The position numbers and the translations under genes were made by a program. Of a DNA stretch of 64,000 nt, positions 23,330 through 34,909 are shown piece by piece. The DNA comes from Liolophura sinensis (Eukaryota > Mollusca > Polyplacophora > Chitonida > Chitonidae), in the NCBI RefSeq assembly GCF_032854445.1, contig NC_088295.1, forward strand, positions 94,665,805 to 94,729,804, written 5' to 3'. The notes beneath the pieces are model-generated. The model ran no database searches. It saw only the letters and a program-made list of their open reading frames with translations, and was not told where the DNA came from. How positions within the stretch are numbered: position 1 is the first letter of the stretch; every line of letters begins with the position of its first letter.

Positions 23330-25257
23330 TTAATTGAGCTCAGTGTGATCAGCAAAATGTAAAGTTGAAGGCTAACTATTTGACTGTCGCTCAATGTGAT
23401 CAGCAAAATGTAAAATTCGGAGCTAACTATTTGACTGTCGCTCAATGTGCCTCAGCAATGTAAAGTTAGAGGCTAAATATTTGACTGTCGCTCAATGTGC
23501 TCAGCAATGTAAAGTTAGAGGCTAACTATTTGACTGTCGCTCAATGTGCTCAGCAATGTAAAGTTATGGGGCTAACTATTTAACTGTCGCTCAATGTGAT
23601 CAACAAAATGTAAAGTTGGAGGCTAACTATTTGACTGTCGCTCAATGTGCTCAGCAAAATGTAAAGATAGAGGCTAACTATTTGACTGTCGCTCAATGTG
23701 CTCAGCAAAATGTAAAGTTAGGGGCTAACTATTTGACTGTCGCTCAGTGTGATCAACAAAATTTAAAGTTAGAGGCTAACTATTTGACTGTCGCTCAGTG
23801 TGCTCAGCAATGTAAAGTTGGAGGCTAACTATTTGACTGTCGCTCAATGCGATCAACAAAATGTAAAGTTAGAGGCTAACTATTTGACTGTCGCTCAATG
23901 TGCTCAGCAATGTAAAGTTAAGGGCTAACTATTTGACTGTCGCTCAATGTGATTCAGCAAAATGTAAAGTTAGGGGCTAACTATTTGACTGTCGCTCAAT
24001 GTGCTCAGCAATGTAAAGTTAAGGGCTAACTATTTGACTGTCGCTCAATGTGATCAGCAAAATGTAAAGTTAAGGGCTAACTATTTGACTGTCGCTCAAT
24101 GTGATCAGCAAATGTAAAGTTAGGGGCTAACTATTTGACTGTCGCTCAATGTGCTCAGCAAAATGTAAAGTTAGGGGCTAACTATTTGACTGTCGCTCAA
24201 TGTGATCAACAAAATGTAAAGTTGGAGGCTAACTATTTGACTGTCGCTCAATGTGCTCAGCAATGTAAAGTTGGAGGCTAACTATTTGACTGTCGCTCAA
24301 TGTGCTCAGCAAAATGTAAAGTTAGGGGCTAACTATTTGACTGTCGCTCAATGTGCTCAGCAATGTAAAGTTAAGGGCTAACTATTTGACTGTCGCTCAA
24401 TGTGATCAGCAAAATGTAAAGTTAAGGGCTAACTATTTGACTGTCGCTCAATGTGATCAGCAAATGTAAAGTTAGGGGCTAACTATTTCACTGTCGCTCA
24501 ATGTGCTCAGCAAAATGTAAAGTTAGGGGCTAACTATTTGACTGTCGCTCAATGTGATCAACAAAATGTAAAGTTGGAGGCTAACTATTTGACTGTCGCT
24601 CAATGTGCTCAGCAATGTAAAGTTGGAGGCTAACTATTTGACTGTCGCTCAATGTGCTCAGCAAAATGTAAAGTTAAGGGCTAACTATTTGGCTGTCGCT
24701 CAGTGTGCTCAGCAATGTAAAGTTGGAGGCTAACTATTTGACTGTCGCTCAATGTGCTCAGCAATGTAAAGTTGGAGGCTAACTATTTGACTGTCGCTCA
24801 ATGTGCTCAGCAAAATGTAAAGTTAGAGGCTAACTATTTGACTGTCGCTCAATGTGATCAGCAAAATGTAAAGTTAGGGGCTAACTATTTGACTGTCGTT
24901 CAATGTGCTCAGCAAAATGTAAATTTAAGGGCTAACTATTTGACTGTCGCTCAATGTGCTCAGCAATGTAAAGTTGGAGGCTAACTATTTGACTGTCGCT
25001 CAATGTGCTCAGCAATGTAAAGTTAGAGGCTAACTATTTCACTGTCGATCAATGTGCCCAGCAATGTAAAGTTAGGGGCTAACTATTTGACTGTCGCTCA
25101 ATGTGCTCAGCAATGTAAAGTTAGGGGCTAACTATTTCACTGTCGATCAATGTGCTCAGCAATGTAAAATTGGAGGCTAACTATTTGACTGTCGCTCAAT
25201 GTGCTCAGCAATGTAAAGTTAGGGGCTAACTATTTCACTGTCGATCAATGTGCTCAA
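23330..25257. repeat. 51/49-bp tandem array with a 353-bp higher-order repeat
   Basis: About 38 units of gctaactatttgactgtcgc and tcaatgtgctcagcaa(aa)tgtaaagtt. Units alternate between cagcaaaatg and cagcaatg forms. An ordered block of seven units recurs 353 bp apart (compare 24008 and 24361), so the array evolved by block duplication. Confidence 0.93.
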
Positions 25258-25354
25258 ATAGGAAACTTATTTATAAATTACACTATAAGTTTGGTGCTAT
25301 GTGCACCAGCTAGACAGTTGCGATCTTTATGTAACAGCCAGTGGAAAAACAAAT

Positions 25355-27305
25355 ACAGTCAAATATAAGGATTAGCAGGTGTAAATACACTTACACAACC
25401 AATCAGTGTCATATATACGGATTAGCAGGTGTAAATGCATTCAAATAACCAGTCATTGTCATATATATGGATTAACAGGTGTAAATACACTTACATAACC
25501 ACTCACTGTCATATAAGGATTGGCAGGGGTAAATACACTTACATAACCATTCATTCTCATATATAAGGATTAGCAGGTGTAAATACACTTACATAACCAG
25601 TCACTGTCATATAAGGATTAGCGGGGGGTAAATACACTTACATAATCAGTCACTGTCATATATAAGGATTAACAGGTATAAATTCACTTAGATAACAGGA
25701 TTAGCAGGTGTGCATACACTTACATAACAGGTCACTGTCATTCGGATTAGCAGGTGTAAATGCATTTACATAACCAGTCACTGTCATATAAGGATTAGCA
25801 GGTGTAAATACACTTACATAACCAATCAGTGTCATATATAAAGATTAGCAGGTGGAAATACACTTACATAATCAGTCACTCTCATTAATAAGGATTAGCA
25901 GGTGTAAATTCACTTACATAAGGATTAGCAGGTGTGCATACACTTATATTACAGGTCACTGTCATTCGGATTAGCAGGTGTAAATACACTTACATAACCA
26001 ATCAGTATCATATATAAGGATTAGTAGGTGTAAATACACTTACATAACCAGTCACTGTCATATAAGGATTAGCAGGTGTAAATACATTTACATAACCAGT
26101 CACTGTCATATATAAGGATTTATAGGTGTAAATACTTTCACATAAGCAGTCATTGTCTTATAAGGATTAGCAGGTGTAAATACACTTACATAGGGATTAG
26201 CAGGTGTGCATACACTTACATAACAGGTCACTGTCATTCGGATTAGCAGGTGTAAATGCACTTACATAACCAATCAGTGTCATATATAAGGACTAGCAGG
26301 TGTAAATACACTTATATAACCAGTCACTGTCATATAAGAATTAACAGGTGTAAATACACTTACATAACCAATCACTGTCATATATAAGGATTAACAGGTG
26401 TAAATACACTTACATAACTAGTCACTGTCATATATAAGGAATAGCAGGTGTAAATACACTTACATAAACAGTCACTGTCATATAAGGATTAACAGGTGTA
26501 AATACACTTACATAACTAGTCACTGTCATATATAAGGAATAGCAGGTGTAAATATACTTACATAACCAGTCACTGTCATATATAAGGATTAACATCTGTA
26601 AATTCACTTACATAAGGATTAGCAGGTGAGCATACACTTACATAACAAGTCACTGTCATTCGGATTAGCAGGTGTAAATAGACTTACATAACCGATCAGT
26701 GTCATATGTAAGGATTAGCAGGTGTAAATACGCTTACATAACCAGTCACTGTCAAATAAGGATTGGCGGGTGGAAATACACTTACATAACCAGTCATTGT
26801 CATATATAAGGGTTAGCAGGTGTAAATAAACTTACATAACAAATCAGTATGATATACAGGGACTAGCAGGTGTGCATACGCTTACATAACCAGCCACTTT
26901 CATATATAAGGATTAGCAGGGGTAAATACACTTACATCACTTGTCACTGTTATATTTAGGGATTATGAGGTGTAAATATACTTACATAACCAGTCACTGT
27001 CATATATAAGGATTAGCAGAGGTAAATACACTTACATCACCTGTCACTGTTATATTTAGGGATTGTGAGGTGTAAATATATTTACATAACCAGTCATTCT
27101 TATATTTAGGGATTATGAGGTGTAAATATACTTACATAACCAGATTAACAGCTGAAAATACACTTAAATTAACAGTCACTGTCATATAAAAGGGTTACCA
27201 GATGGAGTCACTGCAATTTGTAACAGCAGATTACCTGTGTAGTCATTTCCCTGTGTAACAGGGATTAGCAGATGTAAGCCCACTTACCTGAACAGTCACT
27301 GCTGT
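25355..27305. repeat. 50-bp tandem array containing the donor region of EGF exon 1
   Basis: About 39 units of ggattagcaggtgtaaatac, acttacataacc and agtcactgtcatat. The last unit runs into the real exon: cacttacctgaacagtcactg at 27281-27301 is the same motif, spanning the donor (minus CAGTGACTG...GTAAGTG). The other units lie downstream in the intron and keep GTAAGTG. Some units carry longer blocks (acaggtcactgtcattcgg). Confidence 0.9.
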
Positions 27306-27398
27306 GAAAGTTTCCCCAGCCGGGACACCTGCATGAGTTTGGGGACTCACATGTACCGCCATTGTCACAAGTTCCTACAGCGTAATGGTGGCATTTGG
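27288..27398 (-). CDS. EGF-like exon 1 (non-calcium) after the EMI-like module
   Basis: The acceptor gatttcag|CC AAA TGC CAC and donor TGT TCA G|gtaagt delimit 111 bp, phase 1-1. The domain reads AKCHHYAVGTCDNGGTC, then ESPNSCRCPGWGNFHSSDC. The CDNGGTC and CRCPGW motifs are typical of the first EGF after an EMI domain in MEGF-type proteins. Its donor region seeds the adjacent 50-bp array. Confidence 0.9.
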
Positions 27399-27427
27399 CT
27401 GAAATCATAGGCATGAGTCATAGATAG

Positions 27428-28057
27428 ATAACGCACATGGTCTAGGATAACGCACATGGTCTAGGATAACGTACATGGCCTAGGATAAAGCACATGGTTT
27501 AGGATAACGCACATGGTCTAGGATAACGCACATGGTGTGGGATAAAGCACATGGTTTAGGATAAGGCAAATGGTCTACAATAATGCACATGGTTTAGGAT
27601 AACGCACATCGCAAAGAATAACGCACATGGTCTAGGATAACGCACATGGTCTAGGATAAAGCACATGGCCTAGGATAACGCACATGGCCTAGGATAAAGC
27701 ACATGGTTTAGGATAACGCACATGGCCTAGGATAACGCACATGGCCTAGGATAAAGCACATGGTTCAGGATAACGCACATGGTCTAGGATAAAGCACATG
27801 GTTTAGGATAACGCACATGGTCTAGGATAACGCACATGGTGTGGGATAAAGCACATGGTTTAGGATAACGCAAATGGTCTACAATAATGCACATGGTTTA
27901 GGATAACGCGCATCGCATAGAATAACGCACATGGTCTAGGATAACGCACATGGCCTAGGATAACGCAAATGGTCTAGGATAACGTCCATGGTCTAGGATA
28001 ACGCACATGGTCTAGGATAACGCACATGGTCTAGAATAACGTCCATGGTCTAGACAC
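27428..28057. repeat. 19-bp tandem array with a 304-bp higher-order repeat
   Basis: About 33 units of gataacgcacatggtctag. A marked block (gtgtgggataaagcac ... acgc.catcgca.agaataacg) recurs 304 bp apart (27535 and 27839), equal to 16 units. Confidence 0.93.
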
Positions 28058-28620
28058 CTGGCAGGTTTTGTGTGTGCCGGTATAAGGGTATCAGGTAATG
28101 ATATCTGACATGTTTTGTGTGTACCGTTATAGCGATTTCAGGCAATGATATTTCATATGTTTTGTGTGTACCGGTATAAGGATTTCAGGTAACGATATCT
28201 GACAGATTTTGTGTGTAGCGGTATAAGGATTTCAGGTAAGAAAATCTGACATGTTTTGTGTGTAGCGGTATAAGGATTTCAGGTAACGACATCGGACAGA
28301 TTTTGTGTGTACCGGTATAAGGATTTCAGGTAAGAACATCTGACATGTCTTGTGTGTAGCGGCATAAGGATTTCAGGTAACGATATCGGACAGATTTTGT
28401 GAGTACCGGTATACGGATTTCGGGCATTGATATTAGACATGTTTTGTGTGTACCGATGTAGGGATTTCAGGCATTGATATTTAACATTATTTGTGTGTGC
28501 CGGTATAAGGATATCAGACAATGATATCTGACATGTTTTGTGTGTACCGGTATAAGTGTTTCAGGTAACGACACCCGGCAGATTTTGTGTGTACCAGTAT
28601 ACGCGTTACAGGAAGCGAGA
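28058..28620. repeat. 47-bp tandem array, about 12 copies
   Basis: Units of gttttgtgtgtaccggtata followed by aggatttcaggtaacgatat. It abuts the 19-bp array without unique spacer. Intron between the EMI-like module and EGF exon 1. Confidence 0.9.
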
Positions 28621-28824
28621 GGAAATGGAGAGATGAAGTAGCTGTGTTTGGATGGTGTGCTTACACCCCATACAGAGATGACTGATTCGACAGTTACGGC
28701 AGGTTATGCTTACATATACTTGTTACTTACTGGTGGCCGAACCAGGTTCTCATCAAACCAACCAAAAGCTCAGCCCAGACCAGACCTAGCTGGTTTTGAG
28801 CAACCTGTCTTTAGTAACTCTCAC

Positions 28825-29036
28825 CTTTTGTACAACCCGAGTCCCAGTAGTTAACCTGGTGCCAGCCCGAACAACAGTCGTAGTTCGGAGTGCTGTAGTA
28901 TTTTGCCTCCGCTCTGTAACCATGGAAACATTCAGCTTCATATTCATCATCAGCTTCAGATTGAATTCTTTTTAAACAAGTGGATGGATAGGTGTGGGGC
29001 CTTTGTGCAGTACGAATATTTTCGTTAAGTGCCGTA
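28825..29036 (-). CDS. EMI-like module, exon 2 of 2
   Basis: The donor TGT ACA AAA G|gtgaga is clear. The best acceptor is tatctag|T ACG GCA, giving 212 bp, phase 2 to phase 1, which joins in frame to 31754-31855 upstream and to EGF exon 1 downstream. The last third reads YSTPNYDCCSGWHQVNYW then DSGCTK. CC-x-GW followed by GC is the hallmark end of EMI domains (known family feature); EMI modules mediate multimerisation in emilins, multimerins and MEGF proteins. Other cysteines: STCLKR and AECFHG. The acceptor choice is inferred from phase. Confidence 0.8.
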
Positions 29037-29084
29037 CTAGATAGACGAATCGTTACTGAAGTGACAGATTCCATTGCAAAGTAA

Positions 29085-31650
29085 TTTATTAGCTAAAATA
29101 AGACAGAGATAGACAATGCGGTGGTACAGACATTACAAAGATATAGACACACCGACATTGTAAGATGACAGATAAATCTGTGGTTTAGACATAAGATAGA
29201 GATAGACATACCGACATTGTAATATGACAGATAATTCTGTGGTTTAGACATAAGACATACATACCGATATTTTAAGATGACAAATAAGGCTGTGTTTTGG
29301 CATAAGACAGACATACCGACATCGTTAGATGACAGATAACGCAGTGGTATCGACATGAAACAGAGATATGAATAACGATGCTGTAAGACGACAAATGACG
29401 TCGTAGTTTCAACATAAGCTAGAGATAGACATGTCTACAATATAAGATGACAGATGACGCAGTGGTTTCTGCATGAAATAGAGATATAACGACAACGATA
29501 GTGTAAGACGGCAGATGACGCAGTGATTCAGACGTAGGACAGAGACAGGCACACTGAATGTATAAGGTGGCTACAATACAGACATGCACAAGACGGCAGA
29601 TGACGCAGTGATTCAGACATAGGACAGAGACAGGCACACCGAATGTATAAGGTGGCCGACAATACAGACATGCACAAGACGGCAGATGACGCAGTGATTC
29701 AGACATAGGACAGAGATAGGCACACCGAATGTATAAGGTGGCCGACATTACAGACATGCACAAGACGGCAGATGACGCAGTGATTCAGACATAGGACAGA
29801 AACAGGCACACTGAATGTATAAGGTGGCCGACATTACAGACATGCACAAGACGGCAGATGACGGAGTGATTCAGACGTAGGACAGAGACAGGCACACTGA
29901 ATGTATAAGGTGGCCGACAATACAGACATGCACAAGACGGCAGATGACGCAGTGATTCAGACATAGGACAGAGACAGGCACACTGAATGTATAAGGTGGC
30001 TACAATACAGACATGCACAAGACGGCAGATGACGCAGTGATTCAGACGTAGGACAGAGACAGGCACACTGAATGTATAAGGTGGTCGACAATACAGACAT
30101 GCACAAGACAGCAGATGACGCAGTGATTCAGACATAGGACAGAGATTGGCACACCGAATGTAGAAGGTGGCCGACAATACAGACATGCACAAGACGGCAG
30201 ATGACGCAGTGATTCAGACATAGGACAGAGACAGGCACACCGAATGTATAAGGTGGCCGACAATACAGACATGCACAAGACAGCAGATGACCCAGTGATT
30301 CAGACGTAGGACAGAGACAGGCACACTGAATGTATAAGGTGGCCGACAATACAGACATGCACAAGACAGCAGATGACCCAGTGATTCAGACGTAGGACAG
30401 AGACAGGCACACTGAATGTATAAGGTGGCTACAATACAGACATGCACAAGACAGCAGATGACGCAGTGATTCAGACATAGGACAGAGATAGGCGCACCGA
30501 ATGTATAAGGTGGTCGACATTACAGACATGCACAAGACGGCAGATGACGCAGTGATTCAGACATAGGACAGAGACAGGCACACTGAATGTATAAGGTGGC
30601 CGACAATACAGACATGCACAAGACAGCAGATGACGCAGTGATTCAGACATAGGACAGAGATTGGCACACCGAATGTATAAGGTGGCCGACAATACAGACA
30701 TGCACAAGACAGCAGATGACGCAGTGATTCAGACATAGGACAGAGACAGGCACACTGAATGTATAAGGTGGCTACAATACAGACATGCACAAGACAGCAG
30801 ATGACGGAGTGATTCAGACATAGGACAGAGATTGGCACACCGAATGTATAAGGTGGCCGACAATACAGACATGCACAAGACAGCAGATGACGGAGTGATT
30901 CAGACATAGGACAGAGATTGGCACACCGAATGTATAAGGTGGCCGACAATACAGACATGCACAAGACAGCAGATGACGCAGTGATTCAGACATAGGACAG
31001 AGACAGGCACACTGAATGTATAAGGTGGCCGACATTACAGACATGCACAAGACGGCAGATGACCCAGTGATTCAGACATAGGACAGAGATAGGCGCACCG
31101 AATGTATAAGGTGGCTACAATACAGACATGCACAAGACAGCAGATGACGGAGTGATTCAGACATAGGACAGAGACAGGCACACTGAATGTATAAGGTGGT
31201 CGACAATACAGACATGCACAAGACAGCAGATGACGCAGTGATTCAGACATAGGACAGAGACAGGCACACTGAGTGTATAAGGTGGCTACAATACAGACAT
31301 GCACAAGACAGCAGATGACGCAGTGATTCAGACGTAGGACAGAGACAGGCACACTGAATGTATAAGGTGGCCGACAATACAGACATGCACAAGACAGCAG
31401 ATGACGCAGTGATTCAGACATAGGACAGAGACAGGCACACTGAATGTATAAGGTGGCTACAATACAGACATGCACAAGACAGCAGATGACGGAGTGATTC
31501 AGACATAGGACAGAGACAGGCACACTGAATGTATAAGGTGGCCGACAATACAGACATGCACAAGACAGCAGATGACGCAGTGATTCAGACATAGGACAGA
31601 GATAGGCGCACCGAATGTATAAGGTGGTCGACAATACAGACATACACAAG
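29085..31650. repeat. 86-bp tandem array, about 26 copies plus diverged edge
   Basis: Units contain acagacatgcacaagacggc, agatgacgcagtgattcaga and ggcacactgaatgtataagg. Spacing is 86 bp from about 29440 to 31650; 29085-29440 holds looser, older relatives. The minus strand is densely covered by short open frames (CACLYCRPPYTF-like), which cycle frame because 86 is not a multiple of 3. Confidence 0.94.
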
Positions 31651-31753
31651 GCGGAGATAAACATAATGAGATAACAGATAATACGGTCGTTAAGAACTCA
31701 GAGTTACCCTTAACGACAGTATTATATGGCAGACTGTGCTAAGACTTGCTTAC

Positions 31754-31855
31754 ACCGAACGGTAGCAGTTCCCCCACCCCCACGTCCCACAGCTGTACCA
31801 TTGCGAGTAGTAGGTGTAGTATGTAGCCTGGGAATAAGACGTGCACACGTTGGAC
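31754..31855 (-). CDS. EMI-like module, exon 1 of 2
   Basis: The acceptor gtctacag|G TCC AAC GTG TGC and donor CGT TCG GT|gtaagc delimit 102 bp, phase 2-2. The protein reads SNVCTSYSQATYYTYYSQ, then WYSCGTWGWGNCYRS. The NVC start and Tyr/Trp/Cys-rich pattern agree with the N-terminal half of an EMI-like domain. The phase-2 join creates Val with the next exon. The domain name is an inference; the exon itself is well supported by both splice sites and phase continuity. Confidence 0.82.
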
Positions 31856-32072
31856 CTGTAGACAAACACACAAGGATGGCGGTATCTGTCAGAAATATAA
31901 CATGTTCATGGGGATAAAGCTCTCACTGGATGACAACTAATCCATTGTTTCCGCTGGATCTAGCAATACCTGATTAACACTTTTCAAGATTTTTGAATAT
32001 ATTTTAAAAGATCTAATATGATTAAATGTTGACAGAGGTGTAAAATGAACACCATCACATTCATGTACTAAC

Positions 32073-32138
32073 CCCCATGACTCCAGGCCAGCCTCACCGT
32101 TCCTGAACAGTGTCACGAGGAGCAACCACAGCACCGTT
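32073..32138 (-). CDS. Signal-peptide exon of EMI-EGF gene
   Basis: The acceptor with a strong pyrimidine tract (cactcgttctcttgcag|A ACG) and the donor TGG GG|gttagt delimit 66 bp, phase 2-2. It encodes TVLWLLLVTLFRNGEAGLES followed by WG, a hydrophobic core and likely cleavage after GEA, so the product is secreted. The join gives WG-SNVC. The start codon must be in an unlocated upstream exon ending in phase 2, for example a very short one supplying Met and one residue. Upstream lies a 30-bp array of copies of this acceptor. Confidence 0.75.
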
Positions 32139-32154
32139 CTGCAAGAGAACGAGT

Positions 32155-32345
32155 GAAATTAGAGGCTATACTTGGGAACAAGCAGCAATAATACGTTCTG
32201 TAAGGGAACAAGCGGCAACAAGACGTTTTGTAAGGGAACAAGCAGCAATAAGACATTCTGTAAGGGAACAAGCGGCAACAAGACGCTCTGCAAGGTAACA
32301 ATATGTGACAATATAACGCTGTGTACGGGAACAAGCGACAATCAG
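32155..32345. repeat. 30-bp array made from the acceptor of the signal-peptide exon
   Basis: Six units of acgttctgtaagggaacaag plus cagcaataag. On the minus strand each reads TTGTTCCCTTACAG|AACG, the same layout as the true acceptor (CGTTCTCTTGCAG|AACGG at 32139). The copies lie upstream of the exon in the transcript, so each is a candidate decoy acceptor. Confidence 0.85.
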
Positions 32346-32554
32346 TCGTTATACTTGCTAAGCGGTGTATTCCAATAAAACCTTCCATCTTGTATCTTGT
32401 ATCTATGGTTGTTTTTATCATTACCAGGTGAAGAAATTGTCACTTCCTAAGAGTTGTATACCCGCAACCTCCCACCCGGCAAATTTTCTTAGGTTACATT
32501 GTTAATGTTCCGCTCACTGACATGCGAAAGAATGGTTTCTTACTAAGTGCTCTT

Positions 32555-32880
32555 ACGTCTCCAACCAGAGACAGGGGGAAGGAACGCTTCCCTGCTAAGT
32601 GACATACATATTCCCACAAACGCTGTGGTATGTTTGTTAGTCTCTCTGGCTTCTCCACCCACGAACAGGCAAAGGAAGGGTTCCTTGCTGAGTGCTGTAA
32701 TTTCCAAAAACGCTGTTATGGTATGTTTATTAGTCTCCTTTCTTGCTTGTCCACCCACGAACAGGCAAAGGAAGGGTCCCTTGCTGAGTGCTGTAATTTC
32801 AACAAACCCTGTTATGGAATGTTGGTTAGCCTTCTCTCCAACTTCTCCATTCACGGACAGACGATGGTTAGATTCCCATA
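32555..32880. repeat. 96-bp tandem repeat, about 3.3 copies
   Basis: ccacccacgaacagg or ccattcacggacag occurs at 32655, 32751 and 32847, exactly 96 bp apart. A plus frame (STHEQAKEG...LAECCNF) remains open because 96 is a multiple of 3. I treat it as noncoding. Confidence 0.88.
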
Positions 32881-32999
32881 CACATATTAACACGGAAAGC
32901 TTGGTCGCTATATTGTGCTCAATGCCCATAACAGACATCGTACTGATGTGGAATGATCTTGATCAAGGCATAGAACCTCAATCTAAAATACTTACAAAA

Positions 33000-34000
33000 A
33001 TCATTCACAAATTCCGTTACAATTTTTCGGTGTCATTTCCACTAAAAGTTCTCTGGTGTTTCCTACATAGGATTTCATTGTAGATCTCAAGCTGGTCTAC
33101 GTACACTTAAAACGCTAATGTTAGAATGTCACGGTGTTCGTGTTAAAATGATGCAATATTTTAGATGTTGTAAACTGTGGAAGGCAATATTTTAACAGGT
33201 TACACCGCGCAAAGATTTATTTGCAAGTTGTAACATGTTGTTATAAGATTTTTAACATTAAGAATGAAAAACATAGCGCCATATCAGCTGAATTTATAGG
33301 CAGATAAGGCAGATTTACTCAAGTGCTTCAGAAAAAGTTAACGTAACACATACAGCTTTCTCTCCACTACCGCTAAAATGTCGGATTTTACTGTATCAGT
33401 TAAATATAACATTTCATTGCTAAGAGAGCAACGGAAAACTCAAACAAGCAGAAACGACAGAATGTCTAACTACACAAACTGGTTGATAGCAGGATGTGTT
33501 CTACAGACACCTAAAACAAGTGCAAATATCATTCAAGGTGATCGACAACTAGATTCAGCAAAAATAAATGTGCATTACCTTGATAACTGGCTGTCACTCA
33601 TCGAAAAGGTTTGAGAAAGTGTATGCATTACTACGTTGTCAAACAACCTCAACGAAAGGTAGCTGGTATCGTGGTTCGCATGGTGCCACATAGAGAAAAG
33701 TTGTTTTCAAGGGAAACTTTTTTGATCCTCTTTTAACTGTAAGGCATTCATCGACGTCAGAAGTAACTAGGGGCTACTGGACATTTGCCACTGACTAGCT
33801 GCTAAATAATGCACAGATATAGGTACAAGTGGCGATCAAAAGCTACTGGCATCACCTGAAATCCGACCTCTGCTGATAAAGATAAGTATGCCGATAAAAA
33901 GAAGGTAAATTGTCCCAGACAAGATAGCCATGGTCACAATGTACTCACTTTGGCACACTTTGAGAAACGCCTTTATGGTTGCGCCATTTACTAAGCTACT
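33000..34000. other. No gene supported
   Basis: A 78-codon plus frame at 33378-33614 starts with ATG but has AT-rich composition, no signal sequence and no recognisable motif. The start-codon exon of the EMI-EGF gene could lie here or further right; I could not place it. Confidence 0.4.
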
Positions 34001-34008
34001 AGACAGAT

Positions 34009-34212
34009 TCATTTACCATTCACATCACTGGAACCCATTTTTATCTCATCATATGGAATTCTTTGTGAATATGTTACCATCTCCACATTTGGTTGTTGTA
34101 TGACATACAAGGTGTGGTGAGTGACATTGTGACTAGGGAGATATGGCTGGACGTACACGTCGTATACAAGGCATAATATCTGCAGGGCAAAAACTGTGTA
34201 CCTTTGAAACAT
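34009..34212 (-). CDS. Possible signal-peptide-like open frame
   Basis: A 67-codon frame starts ATG and opens with a hydrophobic stretch (MFQRYTVFALQILCLVYDVY), followed by a polar segment with an NVT site and a stop. A possible donor (AATG|gtaaat) sits just before the stop, phase 1. That phase does not join to the signal-peptide exon at 32138. No partner exon is recognised. It may be a first exon of an unknown gene or chance. Confidence 0.22.
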   Translation of the reverse strand: MFQRYTVFALQILCLVYDVYVQPYLPSHNVTHHTLYVIQQPNVEMVTYSQRIPYDEIKMGSSDVNGK

Positions 34213-34335
34213 TTTGTTAACTTCATTGGGCTTACACCTTAGCGTTCAAAACCAACTTAATGTCAAAGCGTAAAATATTTTCACGTTAATAAACACTTTC
34301 GAGTTGTATAGTTAAAAACTAGGTGCGCAGTATTA

Positions 34336-34533
34336 TTATTGAATATTTAATCTGGAAGCACCACCAAGGGCCTGGCGAGTGTCCAGGCTCCTGATGAATA
34401 ATGTAGGGCTCCGGGAACACTTGGCACAGAACATCTGGTCGTCAGCACTTCTCTGGTGAGCACCGCACCACTGAGGCTTATGTATAGATGCACGTGTTGT
34501 CCTTGTGGTGAAGCTGCTGAACAAGTCATAGTC
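34336..34533 (-). CDS. Possible terminal coding exon, unknown gene
   Basis: A good acceptor (agatctgtttcag|GACTATG) is followed by GC-richer sequence in which two frames stay open to stops at 34336 and 34347. One reads DYDLFSSFTTRTTRASIHKP..., the other TCSAASPQGQHVHLYISLSG.... I cannot choose between them and recognise neither. No upstream exons were identified. Confidence 0.25.
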   Translation of the reverse strand, partial: DYDLFSSFTTRTTRASIHKPQWCGAHQRSADDQMFCAKCSRSPTLFIRSLDTRQALGGASRLNIQ

Positions 34534-34909
34534 CTGAAACAGATCTGAGCTTAGACAACCAACCACATGAACTCGTGTACCAGATATGATTATACAACCA
34601 CAAACGGAAATGTATCACGTCGTGCTCAAAAACAATACTGTCGATATTAATGCCAACTTGTGACAGTTATTCAAAACATATAACATTTCTTGTTAGAAAC
34701 TAGGGAACGGTTTAATATCTTGCTTGAGCAAACTACAGTTTTCCTTTAAGATCATTTTGTTTACCGTTTCTAATGCCAAGCAATGGATTTAGGTAGTATA
34801 CTTTTAGCGATGTATTTGTTAACGTTTCTATCTCAGGCGTGTTTATTTGTATGAAATTACTGTGTAAGCATACTTGTAACTATAATAATAGACGGAGGTA
34901 AACAAACAG

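Noticed and set aside
27428-28057. Regularly spaced 19-bp repeats as a CRISPR-like array
   Set aside because: Units are contiguous without unique spacers, and the DNA is animal; this is a minisatellite.
29419-31664. Cysteine-rich minus frames (CACLYCRPPYTF type) as a metallothionein-like or cysteine-rich protein
   Set aside because: They follow the 86-bp unit, shift frame every copy and are covered by overlapping frames.
33378-33614. 78-codon plus frame starting with ATG
   Set aside because: AT-rich, no motif, no supporting splice or promoter signal; compatible with chance.
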